Below, in pieces: positions 24,941 through 34,354 of a stretch of DNA of 64,000 nucleotides. Under the pieces are notes generated by a model. It was given only the letters and a program-made list of their open reading frames with translations, did no database searches and had not been told where the DNA came from. This DNA comes from Candidatus Rifleibacteriota bacterium (GTDB taxonomy: Bacteria > Muiribacteriota > Ozemobacteria > Ozemobacterales > Ozemobacteraceae), in assembly GCA_015233565.1 (NCBI GenBank), contig JADFXM010000023.1:1-64000 (forward strand), given 5' to 3'. The position numbers and the translations under genes were made by a program. Position 1 is the first letter of the stretch. Every line of letters begins with the position of its first letter.

Positions 24941-26661
24941 GGTCCGACGACTCTTTCCAGTTCGTTGAAATCAACTTTGCGTTCTGCAATTAATCCCAGG
25001 CCAGATTCTAGCAGCGTTCTAAGAAGGATTTTTCTAGCGTAAGTTAATCCTGGTGCTAGTCCAGAATCCAGGAAGATGTTTCTCAATTCTTCAGTAATTG
25101 GAAGGAATTCGAAAATTCCGAGGCGTCCTCTATATCCACTTCCTGTGCAGCGTTTACAGCCCACCGGTTCACCAACTTCGGTAGGAATTTTGTCAGGAGG
25201 GAACACTTTTTTTTCATTGTCAGATAGCGGTCTAGTTTTAGAACAATCGAGGCAAAGTTTTCTAACTAAACGTTGGGCAACAATTAAGTTAAGAGAAGTA
25301 ATCATTAGAAAGGGGTCGGTTCCCATGTTTTGAAGTCGTCTGATTGTTTCAATAGAGTTGTTTGCGTGAACTGTAGAAAAAACAAGATGTCCTGTTAAAC
25401 TTGCTTGAATAGCAATTTCAGCAGTTTCCTTGTCTCGAATTTCTCCGACCATGATTACGTCTGGATCAAGTCTCATTAAGTTTCTCAGACCACGCGCAAA
25501 GGTGAGAGAACGTTCAGGATCATTTCTGTTTAATCTGACCTGAATTTGTTGGATTCCCTCAATTCTTCTTTCTATAGGATCTTCGATGGTAATAATTTTT
25601 ATTTCAGTTGAATTCATGATTTCCAAAACAGCGTAAAGAGTGGTTGATTTTCCGCTTCCCGTAGGTCCTGAGACGAGAACCATCCCGTGAGGTTGTTTGG
25701 TTTGTTGATTCAGATGATCAATTTCGTCTTCTTTCATTCCGATTTGAGGAAGACCCAGCGCTTGTTGCTTCCTGGTAAGAAGTCTTAGGGTTAAGTTTTG
25801 ATCATAAATTCCGGGGCTCGAAGCTATACGAAATTCGACATCATCTCCTTGATATTTAACTTTGAATGACCCATCTTGTGGCATAACACGTTCAGTGATG
25901 TCAAGCGAAGCCATAACCATTACCCTTGAAATGACAGCTGAAGCCATGGTTTTTTGGAGTTCGAAACGATTCTGTAAAACTCCGTCAATTCTGAATCTAA
26001 CCCTAGCCCCTTTTTCCATTGCCTCAAGATGAATATCGCTTGCTCCTTGACGAACTGCCAATACCAGCATTTGGTTAACTAGTTCTATAACCGAAGATTG
26101 TTCTGAAACTGCACCGATATCAACTACACTAGAGCTGATTTCCTTGTTTTCCGAGGGGTTTAATGACTCGGCAAGCTGTTGGATGTCAGATAAAAAATCT
26201 CCTTCATCAGTATCTTGAAGCATTACCTGAGATAGCAATTGATTTAATACCCCAGGGATAGTCACTTTGAATTCAATCTCAAAGCCCGTCGAAGTAAGTT
26301 CGAGTTGATGTTGGGGAATGAGAAGAGGTTGACATGTAGCTACAACAAGTGTTGAGTCTTTCAATTCTAAAGGAAGAAGACGGCATTTGGCGCAAACTTC
26401 TTCAACTTTGGATTCGAGTCCGAAGGGTTTTCTGTAATCAGAAAGGTCGGTGAAAGAAAGGCCAAAGGAGTCAGCAAGCGCTGAAAAAACTGCTTCAGGG
26501 GCCAAATTCATCTCATTGACCAGCAGCTCTTCCAGTGGAATTCCCTGATTTGAAGACATATCCATCAAATCTTTAAGCGTTACTCGATCGATTATTCCTC
26601 GTTCAATTAGAAGGACGTCGAAAGGCCGCCTTAGAAACGACTGATTAATTAATTTACCCAT
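24931..26661 (-). CDS. pilB: Type IV pilus/type II secretion assembly ATPase (PilB/GspE)
   Basis: 576 residues. N-terminal MshEN-type domain (about 10-150) followed by the secretion ATPase core. Motifs: DIHLEAMEKGARVRFRIDG, Walker A GPTGSGKSTT near residue 333, the Asp box IIEDPIE, Walker B GEIRDKETAEIAIQASLTGH and a zinc-binding CLDC...CKRC module near 475-507. The zinc module and MshEN domain mark an extension ATPase, not a retraction PilT. MshEN domains can bind c-di-GMP, which fits the GGDEF gene in the window, but the binding residues were not verified here. First gene of the pil block. Confidence 0.95.
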   Translation of the reverse strand: MGKLINQSFLRRPFDVLLIERGIIDRVTLKDLMDMSSNQGIPLEELLVNEMNLAPEAVFSALADSFGLSFTDLSDYRKPFGLESKVEEVCAKCRLLPLELKDSTLVVATCQPLLIPQHQLELTSTGFEIEFKVTIPGVLNQLLSQVMLQDTDEGDFLSDIQQLAESLNPSENKEISSSVVDIGAVSEQSSVIELVNQMLVLAVRQGASDIHLEAMEKGARVRFRIDGVLQNRFELQKTMASAVISRVMVMASLDITERVMPQDGSFKVKYQGDDVEFRIASSPGIYDQNLTLRLLTRKQQALGLPQIGMKEDEIDHLNQQTKQPHGMVLVSGPTGSGKSTTLYAVLEIMNSTEIKIITIEDPIERRIEGIQQIQVRLNRNDPERSLTFARGLRNLMRLDPDVIMVGEIRDKETAEIAIQASLTGHLVFSTVHANNSIETIRRLQNMGTDPFLMITSLNLIVAQRLVRKLCLDCSKTRPLSDNEKKVFPPDKIPTEVGEPVGCKRCTGSGYRGRLGIFEFLPITEELRNIFLDSGLAPGLTYARKILLRTLLESGLGLIAERKVDFNELERVVGPCR

Positions 26662-26730
26662 TTTTTGCCTTAAATAGAAAAATTCTCTATCATTAAATCA
26701 TCGGCGAATGAATAAATTTTTTCAAATAAT

Positions 26731-27609
26731 TTAAAATATTTCCAATGATTTAACTTGAGTTGTTTTTGTCGAAAAAATTTCCTCACGAATTGTTTTAATT
26801 GTTTCACTTTGCGGATCTTTTTCAAATGCTTTTTCAATTCGTGCAACAGCTTGATTTTTCTGGCCTTTTAGAAAGAGATAAAGTGCTGAAAAGGCTAGTG
26901 CTTCAGGATAATTAGGATCTATTTTGATGACTTTTTCAATTTCAGAAAGAGCATCATCAATTTCATTTAATTGTCCATGGCAAACAGCTTTATGAAACAA
27001 AGCGTCTACATTTTCCGGATCCAGGGATAATGCGTTTTCCAAATATTCGAATGCCTTTTGAGGATTTTGCTGAGCCATCCAACAAACACCTATTAAGCCA
27101 AGGAGTTGTGGAAAATTTGCATGATCATTTTGATTTTCGATAGTCTGCAGCTCTTTTAAAGCTTTTTGATAATTTCCTGAAATTTCGTAATATCTTCCCA
27201 ATAACATTTTTCCCATAAAATGATGTTTTTCGACGGAAAGAATTTCATTAATAAATTTTAAGGATTTATCTTTAGCTCCAATCATCAAAAAACAAGCTGC
27301 ACAATGTGCTTTAACATCAAGATTTTTGGGGTCAAGAAAATTTGCGGTCAAAAAAGATCTTAATGCACCTAATGAATCTCCCAAATCTATTTCGCAAAGG
27401 CCAATTTTTTCATATGCTTTTGGGTTAAGCGGAAACTTGAATAAGAGTCTTTCAAGCAATCTAAGTGCATAAAAGGATTTGTCTGAAGAGCGATATTTTT
27501 CAACTCTGGCGAAGAGATTGTCTAGAAATTTCTTTTCAAATTTTTTATTAATGGAGGTCTCTTTGACGGGCTTAATACCTGATTTTTTCTCAAATTTATT
27601 CTTAATCAT
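26731..27609 (-). CDS. Tetratricopeptide repeat protein between clpA and pilB
   Basis: 292 residues. A lysine-rich N-terminus (about 1-30) leads into roughly seven TPRs, for example SFYALRLLERLLFKFPLNPKAYEKIG, GNYQKALKELQTIENQNDH, NPQKAFEYLENALSLDPENVDALF and DDALSEIEKVIKIDPNYPEALAF. No signal peptide. It lies 19 bases after clpA and 69 before pilB on the same strand, so it may link the two gene groups. A role as pilotin-like or assembly TPR is possible but not shown. Confidence 0.85.
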   Translation of the reverse strand: MIKNKFEKKSGIKPVKETSINKKFEKKFLDNLFARVEKYRSSDKSFYALRLLERLLFKFPLNPKAYEKIGLCEIDLGDSLGALRSFLTANFLDPKNLDVKAHCAACFLMIGAKDKSLKFINEILSVEKHHFMGKMLLGRYYEISGNYQKALKELQTIENQNDHANFPQLLGLIGVCWMAQQNPQKAFEYLENALSLDPENVDALFHKAVCHGQLNEIDDALSEIEKVIKIDPNYPEALAFSALYLFLKGQKNQAVARIEKAFEKDPQSETIKTIREEIFSTKTTQVKSLEIF

Positions 27610-27628
27610 TTCTTAATCTACTTATTAT

Positions 27629-29899
27629 CTAAAGGATTTCAATTTCTAATTGTTCACCTTCAGAACAAATTTTTGCCGATCCGCCATCCTTGAGTTTCCC
27701 AAACAGGATTTCTTCTGAAAGAGGGTCTTTAATCTCAGTTTGAATGACTCGAGCAAGAGGTCTGGCTCCATATCTTGGGTCGAAACCTTTTTTTGCAAGG
27801 ATTTGGCGTGCTCCATCGGTGATTTCAATTTTTATGTTTTTTGCAGCGAGTTGTTCACTTAATTGGGAAATAAACTTGTCAACAACCTTTTCCATTATTT
27901 CAAGATTCAAAGGTGCAAAACAAATTATTGCATCAAGTCTGTTTCGGAATTCCGGAGAAAAAAGTTTGTTTATAGCTTCTTTACCTTTTTGTGGAATTTC
28001 CGAGGCTTTTTTTCCAAATCCAATGGGGGGAGATTCCATTTCTTTTGCCCCGGCATTGGAAGTCATCATGAGAATAATATTTCGGAAATCAGCTTTTCTC
28101 CCGTTGTTGTCTGTTAAAGTAGCATAGTCCATAACTTGGAGGAGAATGCTAAATACGTCCTGGTGTGCTTTTTCAATTTCATCCAGTAATAGTATGGCAT
28201 AGGGATTTTTTCGTATAGCGTCGGTAAGTAACCCACCTTGGTCGAACCCTACGTACCCGGGGGGCGCACCTATTAAGCGCGATACTGTGTGCTTTTCCAT
28301 GTATTCGCTCATGTCAAATCTGAGAAATGGCACCCCAAGAACCTTTGCAGTCTGTTTTGCAACTTCAGTTTTTCCAACCCCGGTGGGACCCGTGAAGAGG
28401 AAGGACCCGATGGGTCTTTCTGGGGCTCCTAGACCGGCTTTGGATCTTTTTAACGATTTAATAAGGGTTTTAATTGCATCGTTTTGTCCGAAGACGACCG
28501 AAAATAATTCATTTTCAAGTTTGGCCAATTTCTCAACATCTGATGATGTAAGGTTCCTTGAAGGAATATTAGCGATTCTTGCGACTATTTTTTCTACGGC
28601 TCTGGCGGAAACAATATTGGACTTTTTATAAACAGGAGAAAGTTTTAGCTTGGCTCCGGCTTCGTCAATGACATCAATTGCTTTGTCCGGCAGAAATTTT
28701 TCGTTGATATATTTTGAAGAAAGTTCTGCAGCAGTTTTGATTGATGAATTTCTATATTTTACTTTATGGAATTCTTCAAGATTATCTTTTAGGCCCATCA
28801 GAATTTGAATGGTTTCCGCAACCGAGGTTTCCTGAATCTCAATTTTTTGGAAACGCCTTGAAAGTGCACGGTCTTTTTCGAAAAAGTGTTTAAAATCTTC
28901 AAATGTACAAGCGCCGATGCAGCGTAGTTTTCCGGAATTAAGCGAAGGTTTCAGTAAATTTGCGATGTCTATTGAACCACTTCCAGTGGCTCCCGCACCA
29001 ACAATAGAATGAATTTCATCGATAAACAGAATTGAGTCCGGTTGTTTTTCCAATGCCTGAAGAACTGCTTTGAGTCTTGCTTCAAAATCTCCACGATATC
29101 TTGTTCCTGCCAATAACGCCCCAAGGTCAAGTGAAAATATCACCGATTTACTCATCTGTTCTGGGACTTCATTTCTACTGATTTTAAAAGCCAGTCCTTC
29201 TGCAATAGCTGTTTTTCCTACTCCGGGCTCGCCGACGAAGACCAAATTATTCTTTCTTCGCCTTGAAAGAATTTCGATGGCGCGTTTGAGTTCTTTTTGC
29301 CTACCAATTAAGGGGTCAATTTCACCTTTTTTTGCAGCTTCATTAAGGTTTCTTGTGAATTTTCCAAGGGGATCTTTTAATGGAATTTCCAAAGAAGAGT
29401 CTTCTTGTTTTTCGGAAAGTGGTGTGGAAAACTCGCTTCCCGGCTCGAAATCGCTGGAATACTCATCTCTTTTGGAGACTCCATGGGAGATAAAATTTAA
29501 TACATCTAATCTTGAAATCCCTTCAGATTCCAGAAATGACACTGCATGGGAGTCAATTTCCAGCATTAATGCCGCGAGAAGGTCTCCAGCATCGGCTTCT
29601 TCGCGCCCTGAAGATTCAATATGTGCGATAGCAGTCCCCACCACTCTTTCGAAACCTTCAGTTGGTCTGGGATAGACATTTTTTTCGGGATTGATTTTCG
29701 GAACATAGGAATCAAAAAAAGAAAGGAGTTTATTTTTTAGCGTTTCTGGATTTCCACCACAGGCGAAAATGATTTCTCTTCCCCAATCGTCGTGGATAAT
29801 CACGTAAAGAATATGTTCGATGGTTAGGAATTCATGATGCTTTTTATGTGCATCGCGAATTACCCCTTCAATAGCCATTCCAATTTCTTTGCTAAGCAT
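27629..29899 (-). CDS. clpA: ATP-dependent Clp protease ATPase subunit ClpA
   Basis: 756 residues, the usual ClpA length. The N-terminal double Clp_N domain (1-145) binds ClpS. D1 has Walker A GEPGVGKT near residue 222 and LFIDEIHSIVGAG. D2 has GPTGVGKTE near 500 and LLLDEIEKAHQDVF. The ClpP-docking loop IGF is visible in MESPPIGFGKK. There is no ClpB middle domain. Hexameric unfoldase feeding ClpP, whose gene is not in the window. Start codon two bases after the clpS stop. Confidence 0.97.
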   Translation of the reverse strand: MLSKEIGMAIEGVIRDAHKKHHEFLTIEHILYVIIHDDWGREIIFACGGNPETLKNKLLSFFDSYVPKINPEKNVYPRPTEGFERVVGTAIAHIESSGREEADAGDLLAALMLEIDSHAVSFLESEGISRLDVLNFISHGVSKRDEYSSDFEPGSEFSTPLSEKQEDSSLEIPLKDPLGKFTRNLNEAAKKGEIDPLIGRQKELKRAIEILSRRRKNNLVFVGEPGVGKTAIAEGLAFKISRNEVPEQMSKSVIFSLDLGALLAGTRYRGDFEARLKAVLQALEKQPDSILFIDEIHSIVGAGATGSGSIDIANLLKPSLNSGKLRCIGACTFEDFKHFFEKDRALSRRFQKIEIQETSVAETIQILMGLKDNLEEFHKVKYRNSSIKTAAELSSKYINEKFLPDKAIDVIDEAGAKLKLSPVYKKSNIVSARAVEKIVARIANIPSRNLTSSDVEKLAKLENELFSVVFGQNDAIKTLIKSLKRSKAGLGAPERPIGSFLFTGPTGVGKTEVAKQTAKVLGVPFLRFDMSEYMEKHTVSRLIGAPPGYVGFDQGGLLTDAIRKNPYAILLLDEIEKAHQDVFSILLQVMDYATLTDNNGRKADFRNIILMMTSNAGAKEMESPPIGFGKKASEIPQKGKEAINKLFSPEFRNRLDAIICFAPLNLEIMEKVVDKFISQLSEQLAAKNIKIEITDGARQILAKKGFDPRYGARPLARVIQTEIKDPLSEEILFGKLKDGGSAKICSEGEQLEIEIL

Positions 29900-29901
29900 T
29901 T

Positions 29902-30216
29902 TTATTCTCTTTCAACTGAACATTTAAGTGGAAAGCCTCTTTTCCTTGCTTCCGAGTGGACTTGGGAGACCTTTGTTTGTGCTATGTCTTTTGTATATAT
30001 TCCCGCAAGTCCTTTTCCATTTTTGTGGACGTGAAGCATTATTTGCACAGCCTCAACGGAGGCTTTTTGAAAAAATTCTTCGAGAATATACACCACAAAC
30101 TCCATGGTGGTGTAATCGTCATTCATTAGGAAAACCTTGAAAAGTGGTGGTTTTTTTGTGATCGACCTGGTTTTCTCGATTGTTTCTTCAAATGTATTAT
30201 GTTTCGTGTCTGCCAT
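29902..30216 (-). CDS. clpS: ClpS adaptor for N-end-rule substrates
   Basis: 104 residues. Typical ClpS core: FKVFLMNDDYTTMEFVVYILEEFF forms the N-degron pocket, and MLHVHKNGKGLAGIYTKDIAQTKV carries the conserved H-x-x-GKG segment. The N-terminal extension ends in KPPLFKVF as in other ClpS proteins. It delivers substrates with bulky N-terminal residues to ClpA. Located directly upstream of clpA in one operon. Confidence 0.97.
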   Translation of the reverse strand: MADTKHNTFEETIEKTRSITKKPPLFKVFLMNDDYTTMEFVVYILEEFFQKASVEAVQIMLHVHKNGKGLAGIYTKDIAQTKVSQVHSEARKRGFPLKCSVERE

Positions 30217-30356
30217 TTTTCACCAAAATATACAGTTACAGTAAATTTATACATTTAAAGGGTAATTAGCAAGAGCAAAAAAAAAACCTGTAAAAGATTT
30301 CTGGAAGTTCGTCGATTAGGAAAAAGCAATTTTGAGTCTATTTGTAAGAAGGAATT

Positions 30357-30509
30357 ATGTTGAAAGACATCTTGTTCGCAAGCAGCCTAATAATTGCTTT
30401 TTCAGTTGGGGTTGGTGTTTTATTTGTCAGAACAATTCTTGAAATGTTGGAAATTTTTTTACGGGGTAGTGGAGAAGCCGATCAAATTAGCGGAAGGCAT
30501 ATCAGATGA
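30357..30509 (+). CDS. Possible 50-residue single-span membrane protein
   Basis: ATG at 30357, preceded by AAGAAGGA (spacing to the ATG only three bases; a TTG second codon would be better placed). Encodes 50 residues: MLKDILFASSLIIAFSVGVG then a basic/acidic helix and a charged tail ending SGRHIR. One membrane span at about 6-26. It fills the gap between divergent clpS and the converging lipoprotein gene. No family recognised. Could be a chance ORF. Confidence 0.35.
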   Translation: MLKDILFASSLIIAFSVGVGVLFVRTILEMLEIFLRGSGEADQISGRHIR

Positions 30510-30510
30510 T

Positions 30511-31143
30511 CTATTTCTGTTTTAAAGTGCCATGGACTGAGCATCTGAGAAATCTCTTTCCATCTTTATAAAAAATGGAATACTCGCCATTCGCTGGGCA
30601 AATTGGCTCTTCCTTCAGGATTCCAGCTTCGATTAGTCTCTTTGAATCGAATTTGAATAACTTTTTGTTCATTTTTTTGTCATAAAAAACTACAGCGAGA
30701 ACTAGAGATTTCATAACTGAAAAGCAACGTTGTTTCATCTCTTTCTGTTCGTGTGAGATTTTAAGGATAGCGTCCTGATATTTCCGAAAGGATTGAGAGT
30801 AGTTTTTAAAGATCTCTTTTTGCTGTTTGACGTCGATTCCCTTGGAATAATCGAGGGCGTTAATTTTGTCAATTAAATCCATGTAAGATTTTTGGTATTC
30901 ATTGTGAAGTTTTGGAAGTTGGAATTTTTCGAAAATATTTTTGGGGTCGCTCAAATCTGATACAGACTCAATTGAAATAAGATTCTTTGTATCAGAAGCG
31001 GTTTCAACCTGACCAAAATCCTCTTGTTTTTCTCCACATCCAATAAAAAAAAGTGGGGTAAAAAAAATAAAAAACAAGATTATTCCAGAAAGAAAAATTT
31101 CTTTTTTTTGCTCTTTGCTTGTTACCACTAAATTCTTTATCAT
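30511..31143 (-). CDS. Lipoprotein with pilin-like C-terminal Cys signature
   Basis: 210 residues from the ATG at 31143 (AAGG five bases upstream); an upstream TTG is less likely. The signal sequence ends in lipobox FFIGC (Cys 36). The middle is charged and helical (YMDLIDKINALDYSKGIDVKQ). The C-terminus has GILKEEPICPANGEYSIFYKDGKRFLRCSVHGTLK, that is CP-x-x-G-x-Y...C-x-x-HG. That signature is also common at the end of type IV pilin-like proteins. The domain is therefore probably shared with pseudopilins but mounted here on a lipid anchor. Function unknown. Confidence 0.75.
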   Translation of the reverse strand: MIKNLVVTSKEQKKEIFLSGIILFFIFFTPLFFIGCGEKQEDFGQVETASDTKNLISIESVSDLSDPKNIFEKFQLPKLHNEYQKSYMDLIDKINALDYSKGIDVKQQKEIFKNYSQSFRKYQDAILKISHEQKEMKQRCFSVMKSLVLAVVFYDKKMNKKLFKFDSKRLIEAGILKEEPICPANGEYSIFYKDGKRFLRCSVHGTLKQK

Positions 31144-31271
31144 ACAAACCTTAGAATGTGATGTCAATTTGAAATATTTTTTTTTTGAAGTAAATTAGGA
31201 AGATAATAATAAAAAATTACCTTGTCGATAATTAACTTGGGAAAAGTATTTTTAAGGAAGGTAGCTGTTTT

Positions 31272-33851
31272 ATGGCCTTAAATAGCGAGGAAGAGAAATC
31301 TCTAAAATTATCCAGGGGACAGACAGATCCTGACGAAGAAGATGAAGATGGTGAAGAGGATGAAGGTCCCCCTACTATAACTCAACGTGTAATTGGGTGG
31401 CTATGGTTTTTCTTTAAACTTAGTTTTGCCATTACGATAATATCGTTAATTGTAATAATTGGTGCATTGGTTGGAGTTGTGAAGGGTTTTTCGGAACAAA
31501 TCCCAATCATTACAGATAAAAGTTATAGACCGAACCTTACGACTCAGTTGTTTGATGCAAAAGGGCGGTTACTAGCGAAGCTTCATGCTGAAGAAAATCG
31601 GACTCGAATTCTTGCATCGAGCGAAATTTGCAATTCCATGAAACAAGCAGTGGTAGCAATTGAAGATGAACGCTTTTATCAACACTATGGGATCGATCTC
31701 GAAGGAATTCTTCGGGCTGTGATTAAGAATATTCAGGCGGGCAAGGTTGTTCAGGGAGCTTCCACTTTAACCCAGCAACTTGTAAAAAACGCTTTTCTTA
31801 ATAGCGAAAAAAGCTTGAAGAGAAAAGCAATTGAAGCTATGCTGGCTTTTCAGCTAGAAAGAAAATATTCCAAGGAAGAAATCCTGACATTATATTTGAA
31901 TGAAATTTATTTTGGACATGGGAACTATGGTATTGATGCTGCTTCGCATTATTATTTCAACAAGGAAGCAAAAGATCTGACGCTAATTGAATGTGCAACT
32001 TTGGCTGGAATTCCCAAGAGCCCGGTCTTTTATTCTCCCTACAAATACCCTGAAAATAATAAAAATAGGCGAGAACTGGTTCTTTCCAAAATGGTTGAAT
32101 TGGGATTTATTTCTCCTGCGGAATACCAGGAAGCTATAAAGCAGACAGTTAAGCTTTCTAGAGAGTCTAATGAAGCTTTTCTTGCCCCATATTTTGTGAC
32201 CTATGTGCGAGACATATTGCTTGAAAAATACGGGGCTAATTTAGTTTATAACGGAGGACTCAAAGTTTTTACTACCATTGATTTGGATATGCAAAAGTAT
32301 GCAGAAGAGGCGATGGAGAATTCAGAAACTTTTCGGAAAAGGCCTCTCAAAAAGACTACTGTAACTGAAAACGGCAAAAAGGTAACGTATGAGGCAGATC
32401 CCAATCTGAATGGTGCCTTAATTTGTATTGACCCTCATAATGGGCATATCAAGGCCATGTATGGAGGCCGTTCATTTGATCAATCGCAGTTCAACAGAGT
32501 TACTCAAGCATATAGACAACCCGGATCATCCTTCAAACCTATTGTTTATGGATGTGCTCTTGAAAATGGAAGCCTTCCAGGCGATATGATTGTTGATGAA
32601 CCGATTTCTTACACGAATCCTTGGACTCATAGGGTTTGGTCTCCTAAAAACTATGATTTGAAATTCCACGGAGTAGTTACCCTGATAAAAGCCCTTCAAA
32701 ATAGCTTTAATATTCCTGCAGTAAGATTATTTGATAAGTTGACTCCCGCAAAGGTGATAAGATTTGCACGGAGGTTGGGTGTAACTTCCCCGATGCAACC
32801 GAATCTTTCCTTGGCACTCGGGTCAGGGAACTTTACTCCTCTTGAAATGGCTGGTGTTTATGGTGTTTTTGCCAACCAGGGGATTCATGTTTCACCAATT
32901 GGCATAATAAAAATTGAAGATCGGGACGGAAATTTAATCGAAGAAGTTCAGCCTCAAGCAAAAGAAGTGATGAAAGCTTCTCATGCTGCAATGTTGACTG
33001 ATATGTTGAGAAATGCCGTGGAAAAAGGTACCGGAAAGAAAGCTGCGATTAAAGGGCATGTCGTTGCCGGGAAAACAGGAACCACCAATGATTATGTTGA
33101 TGCTTGGTTTGATGGATTCACCCCTGAATACGTTGCTGTAGTTCAATTTGGATACGACCGTCCAAAGAGTTTAGGTGCAAAACAGGCCGGTGGAACCGTT
33201 GCAGCTCCTGTCTGGTATGATTTCATGTCAAAAGTTGTAGCGAATCTTCCGTATCGTGATTTTCCTGTTCCTGAAGGGTGTGCAAGAATTCCATTTTGTA
33301 TTGCAAGTGGGAAACCAGCTGTAAATTCATGCCCAAGGGAACTGGTTGCTCCAATGGTATATCCTTTGGAATTTATTCCAAAATTAGCTTGCCCAACACA
33401 TTCGGGAGGCGCTAAATTTGCACTTGAGACGGAAGAAGGAGTTGAGTTTGCTGATGACCACGAAGCTACTTTAGCTTATGCTCAAGCAGTGGAAGAAACC
33501 GACGAGTTCTTTAAAAGCGATTATACCCAGGAAAATGCAAATAAAAAAGTTGATGGGAAAACAAATGTTGTTTCCAAGCCTGCTGTAATAATTGAAAATT
33601 CGGATGATGACCCTGGGAAAGAGACTAATCCCCATGTGAAAACTGGGACAATACTTGATTCTGATACTCCTGCTTCAGATGATGACGGAATGGATGCAGT
33701 TGTATATGGGGGAGCTGACCAAAAAGCGTCAAAAAATTCCAAAAAAGAGCCCTCTTCAGAAGGGAAATCTGCAAATGATTTAAATAATGAAGTTCGAGAG
33801 CCGGGAGTTGTGATGAAACCCAAAGTGGAATTTCGCGAAAATTTTCAGTGA
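31272..33851 (+). CDS. mrcA: Class A penicillin-binding protein 1A
   Basis: 859 residues, bifunctional peptidoglycan synthase. An acidic N-terminal tail (DEEDEDGEEDEG) precedes one membrane anchor (about 46-70). The GT51 transglycosylase has EDERFYQHYGID (catalytic E131) and QGASTLTQQLVKN. The transpeptidase has GSSFKPI (active Ser about 419), a SFN motif and KTGTTNDYVDAWF (about 601). A low-complexity acidic tail of about 130 residues (from about 725) is unusual. Upstream SD-like GGAAGG. The DUF3795 gene follows 24 bases later. Confidence 0.96.
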   Translation: MALNSEEEKSLKLSRGQTDPDEEDEDGEEDEGPPTITQRVIGWLWFFFKLSFAITIISLIVIIGALVGVVKGFSEQIPIITDKSYRPNLTTQLFDAKGRLLAKLHAEENRTRILASSEICNSMKQAVVAIEDERFYQHYGIDLEGILRAVIKNIQAGKVVQGASTLTQQLVKNAFLNSEKSLKRKAIEAMLAFQLERKYSKEEILTLYLNEIYFGHGNYGIDAASHYYFNKEAKDLTLIECATLAGIPKSPVFYSPYKYPENNKNRRELVLSKMVELGFISPAEYQEAIKQTVKLSRESNEAFLAPYFVTYVRDILLEKYGANLVYNGGLKVFTTIDLDMQKYAEEAMENSETFRKRPLKKTTVTENGKKVTYEADPNLNGALICIDPHNGHIKAMYGGRSFDQSQFNRVTQAYRQPGSSFKPIVYGCALENGSLPGDMIVDEPISYTNPWTHRVWSPKNYDLKFHGVVTLIKALQNSFNIPAVRLFDKLTPAKVIRFARRLGVTSPMQPNLSLALGSGNFTPLEMAGVYGVFANQGIHVSPIGIIKIEDRDGNLIEEVQPQAKEVMKASHAAMLTDMLRNAVEKGTGKKAAIKGHVVAGKTGTTNDYVDAWFDGFTPEYVAVVQFGYDRPKSLGAKQAGGTVAAPVWYDFMSKVVANLPYRDFPVPEGCARIPFCIASGKPAVNSCPRELVAPMVYPLEFIPKLACPTHSGGAKFALETEEGVEFADDHEATLAYAQAVEETDEFFKSDYTQENANKKVDGKTNVVSKPAVIIENSDDDPGKETNPHVKTGTILDSDTPASDDDGMDAVVYGGADQKASKNSKKEPSSEGKSANDLNNEVREPGVVMKPKVEFRENFQ

Positions 33852-33875
33852 AATTGAGTTAAAAGGAAAAAAGAA

Positions 33876-34157
33876 ATGAATATCTCCGTATGTGGATTGG
33901 TTTGTAATGAATGCCAATTTTTTCAGAAGAATTGTAACGGCTGTCAAAAGGTAAAAGGAGAAACATTTTGGGCACAAGAGATGCCAGGAAAAACCTGCCC
34001 CATTTTTGCTTGTTCAATTAACACAAAGCACTATCAAAATTGCGGTTCTTGCACCGATTTGCCGTGTCAAACATTTCGGGATTTAAAAGACCCCAATATT
34101 CCGGAAGAAGAGCACAAAAAAATGCTTATTAAAAGAGTTGAAAGATTAAAAAAATAG
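33876..34157 (+). CDS. DUF3795 small cysteine-rich protein
   Basis: 93 residues. Ten cysteines in zinc-finger-like order: CGLVCNECQFF, CNGCQ, CPIFACS, NCGSC and LPCQTF. This is the standard DUF3795 pattern (C-G-x-x-C-x-x-C ... C-x-x-C ... C-P ... C-x-x-C ... P-C). GGAAAAAAG precedes the ATG. It is likely metal-binding and cytoplasmic. Its role is unknown. Short spacing to PBP1A suggests cotranscription. Confidence 0.9.
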   Translation: MNISVCGLVCNECQFFQKNCNGCQKVKGETFWAQEMPGKTCPIFACSINTKHYQNCGSCTDLPCQTFRDLKDPNIPEEEHKKMLIKRVERLKK

Positions 34158-34214
34158 TTTCTCTTTAATTGGTTGAGAGAAAAACTCTTCGTTCAGGTGT
34201 TGATCCCAAATTTA

Positions 34215-34285
34215 ACTTCGATTCCGCTCAATAACTTGGGGCATCCGGTAATTTAGGTACTCCGGTTATTGAGAAGAATCGAAGT
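34215..34285. repeat. 71-base imperfect hairpin in the convergent gap after DUF3795
   Basis: Outer arms ACTTCGATTC (34215-34224) and GAATCGAAGT (34276-34285) pair perfectly over 10 bp. A 2x2 internal loop (CG/AA) follows, then CTCAATAAC (34227-34235) with GTTATTGAG (34265-34273), then GGGG (34238-34241) with CTCC (34260-34263). The loop is about 18 bases. No T tract follows. The rest of the 34158-34610 gap has the palindromes listed separately and no ORF. Could be a structured RNA, a non-canonical terminator or a small inverted-repeat element. Confidence 0.8.
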
Positions 34286-34354
34286 CATTGTATTTGCCAG
34301 CGATTAATTGAGATTCTAAAAATTTTGCTTTGATTCAGGAGCTTCTTGCAAGGT

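Noticed and set aside
34215..34285. Integron attC site
   Set aside because: The hairpin lacks the RYYYAAC/GTTRRRY core sites, and no integrase or cassette array is present.
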